NCBI RefSeq assembly: GCF_003752585.1
Contig: NZ_RKHR01000004.1
Span: forward strand, 558,001 to 622,000
Source: Sinobacterium caligoides
GTDB taxonomy: Bacteria > Pseudomonadota > Gammaproteobacteria > Pseudomonadales > Sinobacteriaceae
Direction of reading: 5' to 3'
Length of the DNA stretch: 64,000 bases
Shown: positions 17,415 through 27,362 of the stretch, piece after piece
Numbering within the stretch: the first letter of the stretch is position 1
How the letters are laid out: the number at the start of each line of letters is the position of its first letter
Translations under genes and position numbers: made by a program
Notes under the pieces: model-generated
Database searches by the model: none
The model's input: only the letters and a program-made list of their open reading frames with translations
What the model was told of the DNA's origin: nothing

Positions 17415-18425
17415 CTACTTTCCCTCCGGGTGATAGACACTATGCCGAGTCGAGACTTTTGCACTACCGGCCTTTTCACTGCCGCCGACAAGATGAATAC
17501 CATCAACCATACTGACAGCGCCCAGAGCATGACGCGGCACAGGCATTGGCGGCATTGACTGCCAACGATTCAAGCTAGGGTCGTACTGCCAAACCTCTTT
17601 TGAAACACGTCGAGGAGCAATAACACCCTCACCACCGAATAGATAAATCATCCCCCCATACACTGCTGCCGCACAATCCGCATGTGTTTGAGGCAATGGC
17701 GCTAGGCGATACCAGCGTCCACTCTCAGGGTCGTATACCTCGTGATCAACGAGATTGCGCAACCTCTCCTCACCCTTTAAAAACACCTGTTGCCGACCAC
17801 CAATAACATGCATTCTTCCCTCTAGCACAACGGTTGCACAGTGGCTCCTTGGAGTAGGCATCGGCCTAGCCGCATGCCAATAACCGGCATAATAAACAAA
17901 TGTTTCTGCCGCGTTAACATAGCGCGGTAGCAAGTCAACATTACTCACCATCAACTTTCTACCACCACTAATGATGAGTCGACTATCGATCGCAGCCGCT
18001 GCAAACGCCGCTCTCGCTTCTGGTAGCTCTAGATAACGTTGCCAGCGAGCAGATAAGCTGTCGAGGCTGAGAACCTGTCGAACACTCCCCTCGGTTTCAT
18101 GGTAGCCACCAATAGCGAGTAACTTCTGTTGGTAATTCACTAGATAAGGACGCGACAACGCCGAAGGTAACGCAGGCCCCACACGCCAACTATCCTCACG
18201 CAGACTATAAATGTAGCTGTGGTTGCTCGAGGCTGGCTGTAACTCTAAAGAGACTCCCCCCCCACAGACAATCAACTCACCCTCAAACAGCGCTGGGTAA
18301 ATACCCTGTAACGGCTGTGTTAATGGCGCCCTTAATCGATAGAGCCCCTTTCTCTCTGCTCGTGCAGACACCCAAGGGCAAAGCGCCAGCATCGTCATAG
18401 CGCCAACAAATTCTCTTCGTCTCAT
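17415..18425 (-). CDS. Secreted kelch-repeat protein
   Basis: A 336-aa protein made of about six kelch repeats, with recurring pairs such as LIVCGG, LLAIGGYHE, LIISGGRK, MHVIGGRQQ, IYLFGGEG and IHLVGG, each followed by a Tyr/Trp-containing strand. This predicts one six-bladed beta-propeller. The N-terminus MRRREFVGAMTMLALCPWVSARA has a twin-arginine-like n-region and a signal-peptide core, so export by Tat is plausible. ATG 18425 is chosen for this reason; the frame is open 18 codons further to 18479. Related propellers include N-acetylneuraminate epimerase and galactose-oxidase-like proteins, but no catalytic residues can be identified. Confidence 0.75.
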   Translation of the reverse strand: MRRREFVGAMTMLALCPWVSARAERKGLYRLRAPLTQPLQGIYPALFEGELIVCGGGVSLELQPASSNHSYIYSLREDSWRVGPALPSALSRPYLVNYQQKLLAIGGYHETEGSVRQVLSLDSLSARWQRYLELPEARAAFAAAAIDSRLIISGGRKLMVSNVDLLPRYVNAAETFVYYAGYWHAARPMPTPRSHCATVVLEGRMHVIGGRQQVFLKGEERLRNLVDHEVYDPESGRWYRLAPLPQTHADCAAAVYGGMIYLFGGEGVIAPRRVSKEVWQYDPSLNRWQSMPPMPVPRHALGAVSMVDGIHLVGGSEKAGSAKVSTRHSVYHPEGK

Positions 18426-18604
18426 GAGCCGACTTTCAGCTGCATTTTCATTGACCTCCCTGACAATGACGCCGCCCACAAATGCGCCTACTTTTTACTC
18501 TAGTCACTGAGACAAGTTTCACAAACCTGCATCAGATCGCGCCCCCTCTCTAAAAGGTTATCCCTCCTCGGAGCTAAACACTAAAAGCGCGAGCTGTTAA
18601 AGCA

Positions 18605-18892
18605 TTATATAGTCTGCAGTAACATGATAATTTCCCTTACCTCCGGCCTACTAAGACGGTAATACACGACCTGAGCTTCCCTTCTCGTCGTCACAATGTC
18701 GTGCGCCCTCAAAATCGCTAGGTGCTGCGACAGCGCCGACTGCGATAAAGGCAGCTGTCTGTTTAACTCCCCTACTGACAACTCATCGAACAACAAGAGA
18801 TAGACGGCAAGTAATCGATGAGGGTTCGACAAAACCTTCAGTAGCGCAGCAGCCTCGCCGACATTCAGCTTTCGCGTTTCAATAGCAGGCAT
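18605..18892 (-). CDS. ArsR-family regulator
   Basis: A 95-aa winged helix-turn-helix protein. LKVLSNPHRLLAVYLLL, then LSVGELNRQLPLSQSALSQHLA and AQVVYYRLS are the ArsR core. No CxCxxC metal motif is present, so sensing is more likely to involve redox, sulfur or another signal than arsenite. The start is ATG 18892, with GGAGGGG just upstream. It is divergent from the hybrid kinase gene, with 45 bases between the annotated starts; any operator must be very close to both. Confidence 0.85.
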   Translation of the reverse strand: MPAIETRKLNVGEAAALLKVLSNPHRLLAVYLLLFDELSVGELNRQLPLSQSALSQHLAILRAHDIVTTRREAQVVYYRLSRPEVREIIMLLQTI

Positions 18893-18937
18893 CGCCCCCT
18901 CCAATAATCGCTCATATATGGCTAAAGATTAACCGAT

Positions 18938-21427
18938 ATGACAAACCGTTTGAAGCCGCTCCTTCTCATCACAATGAACGGTCTCGCTTACTCATACCGA
19001 CAGAACGATATGACCTACAATAAAAAGATATCTAACGACAGCCGGTACTGCAGAAATATGCCCTCCACAGGCTCCATTCAATCGCCTCATCACAGCTTGC
19101 CAGTATGGCTGACTACTGCCTTCATCCTTGCCTGCCTACTCCCCACCCTACTAGCCATCACTGATATCGTTATTCCTTCGCAATTTATTCCTGTGCTGAG
19201 CAATCAAAGTCACGCAACGCCACACCCAGGCCTTTTTCAACAATATATACTGATACTCTGGGTGGTTTTTCTTGTTGCACTTTTCACTACTATTATTGCC
19301 ATTAACCGTTATTTGCTGATCCGTGATCTAAACAGCATTCTACTCGCCGCCGCGCTATTAATAGCCGCTAGTTTCAGCATCATCTACTTATTTATCGGTG
19401 AGAGAGTAACCTCGCAACAACTCCCCAACCACGCCGTCGCCACCCTATCTTGGAGTCTAGAACGTAGTTTCAGTGCCGTTGCTCTCATCACTGCCGCCAC
19501 CCTTATTTTGCACAACAAACTCTCCTGCCAACTTAATAACGGTTCTACAGCAACGCAGAAAATAAACAACAGACAATTATTCAGCACCCTCTGTTTCATC
19601 ACTATTATTATCGGCTATCTTCTTGCCAGTCACAGTACTAATGTGACTCAGTGGTTAATAGAGTCACGTTATAGCAGACGTTTTTTTTCCTTACTACCTC
19701 TACTACTCTACGTTGTTGCTGGTCTTTACCTATTGCCACAGATCTACCGTAAGCAACACTCGATATTCGTCCAGACCTTAGTCATCTCGATGCTGGCCCA
19801 AGTGCTCGCGGAGCTGCACATGAGCTTTGCCAGTCGGGAACTATTCGATAAGCATTACAACACCGCCTACTTTTTAAGAGCCTTCGCCTTTACCCTTCCA
19901 CTCTTCGGGCTACTATTCGATCACTTTCACCTCTATAAAAACATGGCAGGCGAACTGATCCTGCGACAGCGAGCCGAGCAACACATGCAAGATGAGATTG
20001 CAGAACATGAGCGTACCGAGGCGCGCTTGATCAAAGCACAGACAGCCGCAGAGCAAGCCTCCAGAGCAAAGAGTAACTTTTTAGCCACCATGAGCCACGA
20101 GATCCGCACACCGATGAATGGCATTCTGGGCATGAGTAAGTTATTGCTACGAACCAACTTAGACCACACACAAAAGGGCTTCGTCACGACGCTCGCCGAG
20201 TCAGGCAATGGCTTAATGATGGTGCTCAACGATATCTTAGATATCTCCAAGATTGAGGCCGGGCGCATGGAGTTATCACACGCCCCCTTTAATCTTCAGC
20301 AACTCGGCCGCAGCGTCTATCGTTTAATGCTATCAAGTGCCGAAGATAAAGGCTTAAAGTTCAACTACCACTTCGACAATAACTGCCCGCAAGAGCTGCT
20401 CGGTGATATCGGTAAAGTTCGGCAAATGATGATCAACCTGCTGAGCAATGCGATTAAATTCACCGACGAAGGCAGTATTCATTTTTCAATTCGCGGCCGC
20501 CCCCTGGAAGACAGCAAGCAACCTCTGCAAACCATCATTATCGAAGTGAGCGATACCGGCATCGGCATCGACTCTGATGCTATAGAACAGCTTTTTAAAT
20601 CCTTCTCACAAATCGACAATAGCTCAACGCGTAACTATGGCGGTACTGGTCTTGGCCTTTCTATCTGTCAAAAGCTCGCGCATTTAATGCAAGGGGAGAT
20701 TCGTGTCGACAGCCGCAAAGGGGCGGGTTCAACATTCACCATCGAAGTGAATATGACGCTTGCCTCAGTGAATGATGTCATTGCTAACGCAACCAAAACA
20801 GGCGCTACCCTCAACCCACACAACATCAACCTCTCCCCGTTGATCGATCCCACTCACCTCGTCATGCAGGAGTTGCAGCAGAGCGCCGCACAACAGGCCG
20901 TTTGCCAACCGAACACTAGGCTACCGCCGACCGAGAAAAGCCCCGAACGTTTTAACTGCGGCAACAACCAATGCAGTGATCGACTGCACCTTCTACTGGT
21001 GGAGGACACCGTCATCAACCAGCTCGTCGCAAGTACATTATTAGAGGATGAAGGTTACATCGTTGATGTTGCCAACAATGGCCTAGAAGCACTCGATATA
21101 CTCAGTCGACAGTTTTACGATCTGGTATTAATGGATTGTTTGATGCCCGTGCAGGATGGCTATGAGACCACGCGTGAGATCAGGCGTATTGAGTCATCGC
21201 TGCAGCTAAGCCCTGTTCCTATCATCGCACTCACTGCCAGCGCACTCACTGAGACGCGTGAGCGCTGCCGCACCGCCGGTATGAATCGCTATGTTTCGAA
21301 GCCCATCGATGAGGCCGAACTACTCATGCTAATTAATGAACTATTGACCGAACACCCCGCCAGACCCGAGGCCCCCGAGCTGCAGGCAATGCTAATCGCC
21401 AACACCACCAACCCATCAAACCACTAG
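18938..21427 (+). CDS. Hybrid histidine kinase with membrane sensor and receiver
   Basis: An 829-aa sensor kinase. About eight hydrophobic segments between residues 55 and 330 form an integral-membrane sensor with no large periplasmic domain. A coiled coil (about 335-375) leads to a HisKA domain with [19 protein letters not shown] (phospho-His near residue 386), an HATPase domain with [27 protein letters not shown] and [12 protein letters not shown], and a C-terminal receiver with [11 protein letters not shown] and [14 protein letters not shown] (phospho-Asp near 733). No phosphotransfer domain is fused and no response regulator is adjacent, so its output partner is elsewhere. The start is uncertain: ATG at residues 14, 25 or 41 could be used. 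Confidence 0.85.
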   Translation: MTNRLKPLLLITMNGLAYSYRQNDMTYNKKISNDSRYCRNMPSTGSIQSPHHSLPVWLTTAFILACLLPTLLAITDIVIPSQFIPVLSNQSHATPHPGLFQQYILILWVVFLVALFTTIIAINRYLLIRDLNSILLAAALLIAASFSIIYLFIGERVTSQQLPNHAVATLSWSLERSFSAVALITAATLILHNKLSCQLNNGSTATQKINNRQLFSTLCFITIIIGYLLASHSTNVTQWLIESRYSRRFFSLLPLLLYVVAGLYLLPQIYRKQHSIFVQTLVISMLAQVLAELHMSFASRELFDKHYNTAYFLRAFAFTLPLFGLLFDHFHLYKNMAGELILRQRAEQHMQDEIAEHERTEARLIKAQTAAEQASRAKSNFLATMSHEIRTPMNGILGMSKLLLRTNLDHTQKGFVTTLAESGNGLMMVLNDILDISKIEAGRMELSHAPFNLQQLGRSVYRLMLSSAEDKGLKFNYHFDNNCPQELLGDIGKVRQMMINLLSNAIKFTDEGSIHFSIRGRPLEDSKQPLQTIIIEVSDTGIGIDSDAIEQLFKSFSQIDNSSTRNYGGTGLGLSICQKLAHLMQGEIRVDSRKGAGSTFTIEVNMTLASVNDVIANATKTGATLNPHNINLSPLIDPTHLVMQELQQSAAQQAVCQPNTRLPPTEKSPERFNCGNNQCSDRLHLLLVEDTVINQLVASTLLEDEGYIVDVANNGLEALDILSRQFYDLVLMDCLMPVQDGYETTREIRRIESSLQLSPVPIIALTASALTETRERCRTAGMNRYVSKPIDEAELLMLINELLTEHPARPEAPELQAMLIANTTNPSNH

Positions 21428-21450
21428 CAAAAACACCGTAACTCAGCATG

Positions 21451-22641
21451 CTATTCCATTACCACCTTTGGCAGCGGAAAGCCGTTGAACTCGCACGCAC
21501 AGGCGTTACTATAGGCCCCTGCACACCCCACCATCACCCAATCACCGGCTTGCAGGCTCGCAGGCAACCTATACTGATCACTACAAATATCGATAGAGTC
21601 ACAGGTGGGGCCAGCCAACACCCAGCTCTGCTCAGGGCCACTGGCAAGCGTGGTAATCGGGTACTCCAAACCCTCCTTAATTTCCAGGAGTCCGCCATAG
21701 AAACCGGCATCTAAATAGAGCCAATTCTGCTGATCTCGCCGACTCGCCGCAACTACCTGACAAACAAACAGCCCCGCTTCTGCGACAAGAAAACGGCCAG
21801 GCTCTGCGATCACCGTTATATTGCCAAACTCTACTAGTAGCGGCTGTAGGGCACTGTGAATCACCTGAGCGATCAACTCCAAGCTCGGCGCCGCCTGATC
21901 AATACTCACCGGATAGCCACCACCAAGGTCGAGTAGTCGTGGCTCGAGCCCTGCTCGGTGCATCTCTCCAAATATCTCCGCTGACCTTTCGATGCCTAAA
22001 CGCCAATTATCAACGTTGCAACATTGCGAGCCAACATGGAAGGTCACGCCTGCTAAGTCAGCGCCCAGCGCTGCCGCTCTTGCGATCACCGCACTAACAT
22101 CTTCTCGGCTCGCACCAAACTTGGCAGAGAGTTCAATAGAAGAACCTTTATTCGAGGTATAGATGCGTAAATAAAGCTTGGCAGCCGGTGCGATACGATG
22201 AATTTTCTCCAATTCCTCAACGCTATCGAGGGCAAACCACTCCACCCCCATGCTTGCTGCATAGGCGATGTAGTGTGGGGATTTGACCGGGTTACTATAA
22301 AACACCTTGCTTGCCTGCACGCCCATCGCCAGCAGTTGATCCAGCTCTGCCTTCGACGCCACCTCAAAGCCCGTTCCGGCCTCCATCAAGCAACGCAACA
22401 CATCGGGATGAGGATTCGCCTTAACGGCAAAATGAGGGGCTATCGTCGGCAGCGCAGCCTGAAAGCGAGCCACCTGACGCGCCAATATCTGTCGACTCAT
22501 CAAGACCAAAGGCTGTTGATAATGTGCCTGCAGGCTAGGCAGTAACTGTTGTAGCTTGTCTCGCTGTGGCGATGAGAACGTATGTAATGTTGCCCCCTTC
22601 GCTGCCACTTGCTGCACGCTGTGCGCGTAATTCTCTGCCAT
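21451..22641 (-). CDS. Fold-III PLP decarboxylase (ornithine/lysine/diaminopimelate type)
   Basis: A 396-aa alanine-racemase-fold decarboxylase. The PLP lysine is Lys74 in HFAVKANPHP, HVGSQC and LLDLGGGYP bind the cofactor and AEPGRFLVAEA the phosphate. Cys347 in GPTCDSIDIC is the residue used by eukaryotic-type ornithine decarboxylases, which favours ornithine or lysine over diaminopimelate as substrate. GGAGG precedes the ATG. It is divergent from an Lrp-type regulator and followed on the other side of that gene by polyamine-catabolic genes, so the product is probably putrescine or cadaverine. Confidence 0.88.
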   Translation of the reverse strand: MAENYAHSVQQVAAKGATLHTFSSPQRDKLQQLLPSLQAHYQQPLVLMSRQILARQVARFQAALPTIAPHFAVKANPHPDVLRCLMEAGTGFEVASKAELDQLLAMGVQASKVFYSNPVKSPHYIAYAASMGVEWFALDSVEELEKIHRIAPAAKLYLRIYTSNKGSSIELSAKFGASREDVSAVIARAAALGADLAGVTFHVGSQCCNVDNWRLGIERSAEIFGEMHRAGLEPRLLDLGGGYPVSIDQAAPSLELIAQVIHSALQPLLVEFGNITVIAEPGRFLVAEAGLFVCQVVAASRRDQQNWLYLDAGFYGGLLEIKEGLEYPITTLASGPEQSWVLAGPTCDSIDICSDQYRLPASLQAGDWVMVGCAGAYSNACACEFNGFPLPKVVME

Positions 22642-22686
22642 GTGTCCTCCCGACCCACTCGCTGCTGATGGGCGAATCTATTTTAT

Positions 22687-22720
22687 TAATGAATATTTTT
22701 TATCCCGCTAATATTCATTA
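22687..22720. promoter_or_regulatory. AT-rich inverted repeat, possible Lrp-family operator
   Basis: TAATGAATATT (22687-22697) and AATATTCATTA (22710-22720) are exact 11-bp reverse complements around 12 bp. The site is 46-79 bp upstream of the decarboxylase ATG, in the 287-bp gap shared with the divergent Lrp-type gene. AT-rich dyads are typical of Lrp/AsnC regulators; binding is inferred. Confidence 0.5.
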
Positions 22721-22928
22721 TTCTAGGGAGTGACATATAAATATTGAATATCTACAATGTATATAATGATAGTTATTTTTTTACATAAAGATAAAAAATA
22801 CATACATATTGATAAGTAGCATTCGAACCAACCTGGTCGTCGATAAATAATATGACACGCTGTCTCCGCTATAGCAGGCGAGCAGTGTCAACACTCAGCA
22901 AATACGCAGACAACAGGAAGAGCCTGCC

Positions 22929-23348
22929 ATGAGCATCAACAGCCGTTTACTCGTTTTATTGCAACAGAATAGTCGCGCGACAGTGACCGAGTTAGCCAGC
23001 CAGCTGGGGGTCAGCCGCATCACTGTAAAAGAACATATGCAACGCTTAGAAAAAGAGGCTATCGCCAGCTATACGGTAAAATTGAAAGACGAGATTACCG
23101 CCCAGCAAGTCCGTGCACTGGTACTCATTGCCGTCGATCAAGGCATGATGAAGCAGCTGAGCAGCCAGCTGCGGGGTATCCACTCTGTCGTTGCCCTGCA
23201 CTCGATCAGCGGTGAATACGACTACGCCGCGACGCTTTGCGCCGATAATACCGCCCTTCTCGACCAAGATATCGACAGAATCAGCGAGACCGAGGGTGTC
23301 CTGCGGACGATGACCTCGGTGATCCTCTCTACGAAATTCTCCCGTTAA
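22929..23348 (+). CDS. Lrp/AsnC-family transcriptional regulator
   Basis: A 139-aa regulator with an N-terminal winged helix (SRLLVLLQQNSRATVTELASQLGVSR) and a C-terminal RAM ligand-binding domain (ALVLIAVDQG, then HSISGEYDYAATL). It is divergent from the decarboxylase and convergent with the PuuA-type gene, so control of diamine formation or use in response to an amino acid is the natural guess. AGGAAGAG precedes the ATG. Confidence 0.88.
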   Translation: MSINSRLLVLLQQNSRATVTELASQLGVSRITVKEHMQRLEKEAIASYTVKLKDEITAQQVRALVLIAVDQGMMKQLSSQLRGIHSVVALHSISGEYDYAATLCADNTALLDQDIDRISETEGVLRTMTSVILSTKFSR

Positions 23349-23425
23349 AGCCTGCTGCCCAAACGAACGCCTGTTAACCACCCTGCCACGACGCTAAAAC
23401 AGGGCAATAACGGCTAACTCGGCAA

Positions 23426-24808
23426 CTACAAGTAACTGTCGTATTCGAGTGCCGTCACCTGTCGATCAAACTCCGCCAACTCCTGGCGTTTGACGACGGC
23501 AAAGTGACGATAAAAATTCGTCCCGAGATAATTTGGTAGAATTTTCGAGTTAGCAAAGCGCTCAATGGCATCCGGAAGGTAGCGTGGCAGGGTTGCCGTT
23601 AACTGATCGTAGGCATTGCCCTCGATTGGCGCGGCCGACGCCAACTTATTCTCGATACCGTAGAGCATGCCGGCCAAGATCGCACAGATCGATAAGTAAG
23701 GGTTCGCATCGGCTCCGCCAACGCGATGTTCAATACGCATCGCTTTCGTCGATCCCGCTGGTATACGCAACGCGCAGGTGCGGTTCTCATAACCCCAACT
23801 CGGTGCGAGCGGCGCGTGTGAGCCACACTGGAAGCGACGATACGAGTTAACATTAGGGGCAAACAACAACATTGACTCTTCCATCACAGCCATGCAACCC
23901 GCGACCGCATGGCGCAGCAGCTCACTGCCCTGCTCGCTGCCATCATCGAAGACATTATTCCCCTGCTTATCTAGCAGGCTGCAGTGTACATGCATACCGT
24001 TACCTGCCTGCTCGCCAAACGGTTTGGCCATAAAACTGGCACTGTAGCCATGCTCCCTCGCCACACCTTTAATCGCACGCTGTAACAACACTGCCTGATC
24101 GGCAGCCAGAAGCGCATCGGGCTGATGGTAAAGGTTAATTTCGTATTGTGAGGGGCTGGCCTCTTTAATCAAGGTATCAATGGGTAGCTGCTGCTCGACA
24201 CAGGCATCTCGTACGGCGTGCATAAAATCCGCCATCTCCTGCATCGCATCGATACCATAAGTCTGCCCGGCTTGAATGCCCTGTAGCCGAGTATTGCCCT
24301 CGGTATGACGCGGCGTACCATCGCCATCACGCTCTTGCTGCAGCAAAAAAAACTCCATCTCAGTGGCGAGTACCGGAGTCAAACCCTGCTGTTTAAAGCG
24401 CTCTAATAGTGAGGCCAGCATCGTTCGTGGGTCGTAGTCACAATCGTCACCATCAATGTCGCGCAACGAGATTAGCAGTTGCGCTGTCGGACGCTTCAGC
24501 CAAGGCACCAACGACAAGGAACGTATTGATGGCACAGCAATACCGTCCTCATCGCCGTGTTCAAAGACACTGGCTTCAGGGTCTCGTCCCCAAATATCGA
24601 AGAGTAAGGTGCTCAGAGGCAGCTTGAGGCCACCACAACAGAGTTTGGCAATGTTGGCGCGCTCGACCCACTTACCCCGCAGACCACCGCTGACATCGAC
24701 CAGAATAACCTCAAACACATCAACCTGTGGATTTTTCTCCAAAAACCGGGCTAAAAGTGCCGAATCTTGGATACTACAACTGCTCTCTGCCACGCCATCA
24801 ACTGCCAT
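23426..24808 (-). CDS. puuA: Gamma-glutamylputrescine synthetase-type glutamine synthetase
   Basis: A 460-aa glutamine-synthetase-fold ligase. EMEFFLLQQE and the NGMHVHCSLLDKQGNN block carry the metal and glutamate sites, and RRFQCGSHAPLAPSWGYENRT plus MRIEHRVGGADANPYL match the PuuA/polyamine branch rather than nitrogen-assimilating GlnA. PuuA ligates glutamate to putrescine with ATP as the first step of the glutamylated pathway. It faces away from the aminotransferase at 25015, with about 200 bp between, consistent with a shared control region. Confidence 0.85.
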   Translation of the reverse strand: MAVDGVAESSCSIQDSALLARFLEKNPQVDVFEVILVDVSGGLRGKWVERANIAKLCCGGLKLPLSTLLFDIWGRDPEASVFEHGDEDGIAVPSIRSLSLVPWLKRPTAQLLISLRDIDGDDCDYDPRTMLASLLERFKQQGLTPVLATEMEFFLLQQERDGDGTPRHTEGNTRLQGIQAGQTYGIDAMQEMADFMHAVRDACVEQQLPIDTLIKEASPSQYEINLYHQPDALLAADQAVLLQRAIKGVAREHGYSASFMAKPFGEQAGNGMHVHCSLLDKQGNNVFDDGSEQGSELLRHAVAGCMAVMEESMLLFAPNVNSYRRFQCGSHAPLAPSWGYENRTCALRIPAGSTKAMRIEHRVGGADANPYLSICAILAGMLYGIENKLASAAPIEGNAYDQLTATLPRYLPDAIERFANSKILPNYLGTNFYRHFAVVKRQELAEFDRQVTALEYDSYL

Positions 24809-25014
24809 ACCAAGCTCCTGTTATTCTATTTTATATCAGCTTAACCTAGCGCCAACGTAAAGGTAACTCCCCCTAAAGGGTAAAAATAATTACTGCCGCC
24901 CACTCTCACGCACCGTGCAAAACACCCCCATCGGGGTAAACACTATCATTGTGGGCTGTGCCAAACTGGCAACATGCTCAACAATTCATTCACCCTTTGT
25001 CCGGGAACGCGTTT

Positions 25015-26379
25015 ATGACCAAAGTAACCACTGCTCAATTGCAACAATTTGACCGCGCTCATCACCTGCACCCGTTCACCGACTTCAAGCAATATCAAAA
25101 ACAGGGCGGACGCATCGTCTCACGCGCCGAGCATATCTATATATACGATCACGACGGCCAACAGATTCTCGACGGCATGTCTGGTCTCTGGTGTTGCAAT
25201 CTAGGTTATAGTCAACAGCGCATTGTCGAAGCCGTTAATAGCCAGCTGCAGCAACTGCCCTACTACAATAATTTCTTCAATTGCTCTAACCAACCCGCCG
25301 CAGAGATGGCTAAGGCACTGGTCGATATCAGCCCCGACGGCTTCAACCATGTCTTCTTTACCAACTCTGGTTCCGAGGCGAATGACACCAACATCCGTTT
25401 AGTACACCGCTACTACGACCTACTCGAGCAACCACAGAAAAAGCTCATCATCAGCCGGCACAACGGCTATCACGGCTCCACCATCGCCGCCGCCAGCCTC
25501 GGCGGCATGAGCTTTATGCACGAGCAGTTTCGTGGCATCGACTATGTCCATCATATTGACCAACCACACTGGTATGCCGAGGGTGGCGATAGCGATCGCA
25601 ACGAGTTCGGCCTACAAGTCGCCCGTCAACTCGAAAAGAAAATCGACGAGCTCGGCGAAGAAAATGTCGCCGCCTTCATCGCCGAGCCCATTCAGGGTGC
25701 CGGTGGCGTCATCGTCCCCCCAGAGACATACTGGCCAGAGATCCAGCGGATCTGCGACGAGCGCGATATCCTGCTGATCAGTGACGAGGTAATCTGTGGC
25801 TTCGGCCGTACCGGCGCTTGGTTTGGCTGTGAGACCTTTAACTTTAAACCCGACCTGATCACCTTTGCCAAAGCGGTCACCAACGGTTATCAACCGCTAG
25901 GCGGCGTCATGGTCGGCGACAAGGTCGCCAGCGTGCTGCTCGGTGGCGATGGCGAGTTTGGTCATGGCCTTACCTACTCCGGCCACCCCGCCAGCTGCGC
26001 TGCCGGCATAGCCACCCTGGCGATCATGAAGGAGCAGCGCATCATCGAGCGTACCGCCTCTGACATCGCACCCTATCTGCAGCAACAGTTGCGCCAATTT
26101 GAGGACCACCCCTGTGTCGGCGAGGTACGCGGCAGCGGCATGGTCGCCGCCCTTGAGCTGGTCGGTGATAAACACAGCCGCGCTAAGATTGCCGACAACT
26201 CTGCGGCCGCCACCTTCTGTCGTGACCAAGCGATTGCCAACGGCTTAATGGTTCGCGCTGTCGGCGACGCCATGGTCACCGCGCCACCAATGGTCTGTGA
26301 TCGAGGCGAAATTGACCTACTCGTCGACCGCTTAGGCCGTGCCTTGGATGCCACTGCGAAAGAGTTTGCCGTCAAGTAG
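25015..26379 (+). CDS. spuC: Polyamine (putrescine-type) class III aminotransferase
   Basis: A 454-aa PLP aminotransferase close to SpuC and other putrescine:pyruvate transaminases. HPFTDFKQY and DGMSGLWCCNLGY are typical N-terminal blocks; FTNSGSEANDTNIRL, LISDEVICGFGRTG and ITFAKAVTNGYQPLGG (PLP Lys) form the active site. ATG 25015 is chosen over 24949 because it aligns with the family start; the upstream GGGA is weak. It is divergent from puuA and ends in a bidirectional terminator. Likely substrates are putrescine or cadaverine. Confidence 0.87.
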   Translation: MTKVTTAQLQQFDRAHHLHPFTDFKQYQKQGGRIVSRAEHIYIYDHDGQQILDGMSGLWCCNLGYSQQRIVEAVNSQLQQLPYYNNFFNCSNQPAAEMAKALVDISPDGFNHVFFTNSGSEANDTNIRLVHRYYDLLEQPQKKLIISRHNGYHGSTIAAASLGGMSFMHEQFRGIDYVHHIDQPHWYAEGGDSDRNEFGLQVARQLEKKIDELGEENVAAFIAEPIQGAGGVIVPPETYWPEIQRICDERDILLISDEVICGFGRTGAWFGCETFNFKPDLITFAKAVTNGYQPLGGVMVGDKVASVLLGGDGEFGHGLTYSGHPASCAAGIATLAIMKEQRIIERTASDIAPYLQQQLRQFEDHPCVGEVRGSGMVAALELVGDKHSRAKIADNSAAATFCRDQAIANGLMVRAVGDAMVTAPPMVCDRGEIDLLVDRLGRALDATAKEFAVK

Positions 26380-26397
26380 ATATACTTTAGCCAGTAA

Positions 26398-26431
26398 AAA
26401 AGCCCTCACGGCACTGCCGTCGAGGGCTTTT
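26398..26431. terminator. Bidirectional Rho-independent terminator
   Basis: AAAAGCCCTC...GAGGGCTTTT forms a strong stem (with an inner CGGC/GCCG pair) having an A-run on one side and a U-run on the other. It separates the convergent aminotransferase and dienelactone-hydrolase genes. Confidence 0.85.
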
Positions 26432-26489
26432 CTATATCTTGCAAGCACGCGCAAACAGGCGACAACGATAAAATTAAAACGATGGGGAG

Positions 26490-27242
26490 TTAGTGGATGT
26501 GGTGATCGTGTCCACACTCGGGGCCACAGCTGGTTACAAACGCATCGAGTAAAAATAACTGCAGCGCCTCCCAAGCCTTGCTCGCCACCGCTTCACTGTA
26601 GAGGAATCCATTTTCCTCATCATCGGCCTCCGGGTTCATAAAGGCGTGATAAGCCTGTGCGTAGACCGTCAGCTGCCAATCAGCATTCACTGTATTCAGC
26701 TCATCCCGTAAGCTGGCGACATCTTCGAAGGGGACCTGAGTATCACGATCACCATGTAGCACTAAAATAGGAGCTTTGATCTCTGTCGCCGGCACCGCCG
26801 CACTGGCGTTGAGCGCGCCGTGAAAACTCGCCACCCCCTGTAGCGTCGCGCCGCTGCGAGCCACGTCTAACACCGTCATGCCTCCAAAACAGAAGCCAAT
26901 CGCAACGATATTATCGGCATCGATACAGTTCAACGCCTTGGCAGCGCTAATCGCCGCCTCGCTGATCGACAGCAGGCGGGCACGATCATCGACAAGCGGC
27001 TGCATTAATGCGAGTTTATCCTGTTCAGTGTCTGCTACTTTTCCGTCACCGTAGAGATCTACCGCGATACCGGCAAAACCAAGTTCTGCGATAGCTGCCG
27101 CATAGTCCGTCGCCATGCTATTACAGCCACTCCAATCGTGAAACACCAGTACCGCTGGCGCGCCCCTCGAGTAACTCTCTTCCGGCAGTACCAGCTTACC
27201 CTTAAAGAGCTGGCCGTCGACGCTATAATTGAAGTCTTGCAT
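26490..27242 (-). CDS. Dienelactone hydrolase family protein
   Basis: A 250-aa alpha/beta hydrolase. The triad is visible: Cys118 in IGFCFGGM, Asp in LHGDRDTQVP and His in YAQAYHAFMNP, as in dienelactone hydrolases. The protein ends GPECGHDHHIH, a His-rich tail that could bind metal. It lies 120 bases downstream of oppF on the same strand and may be read through from that operon. No other aromatic-ring genes are near, so classical chlorocatechol metabolism is unlikely and the substrate is unknown. Confidence 0.85.
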   Translation of the reverse strand: MQDFNYSVDGQLFKGKLVLPEESYSRGAPAVLVFHDWSGCNSMATDYAAAIAELGFAGIAVDLYGDGKVADTEQDKLALMQPLVDDRARLLSISEAAISAAKALNCIDADNIVAIGFCFGGMTVLDVARSGATLQGVASFHGALNASAAVPATEIKAPILVLHGDRDTQVPFEDVASLRDELNTVNADWQLTVYAQAYHAFMNPEADDEENGFLYSEAVASKAWEALQLFLLDAFVTSCGPECGHDHHIH

Positions 27243-27362
27243 GATGGTCTACCTATATCGCATTGCTCGAGATGCCGTAGCATAGCGATATTTTACTTAG
27301 ATCGGCCAGCGTTTTACTCGACAATCAGAAATAAAACGCATCCGACTCACTCAAGTAATAGA

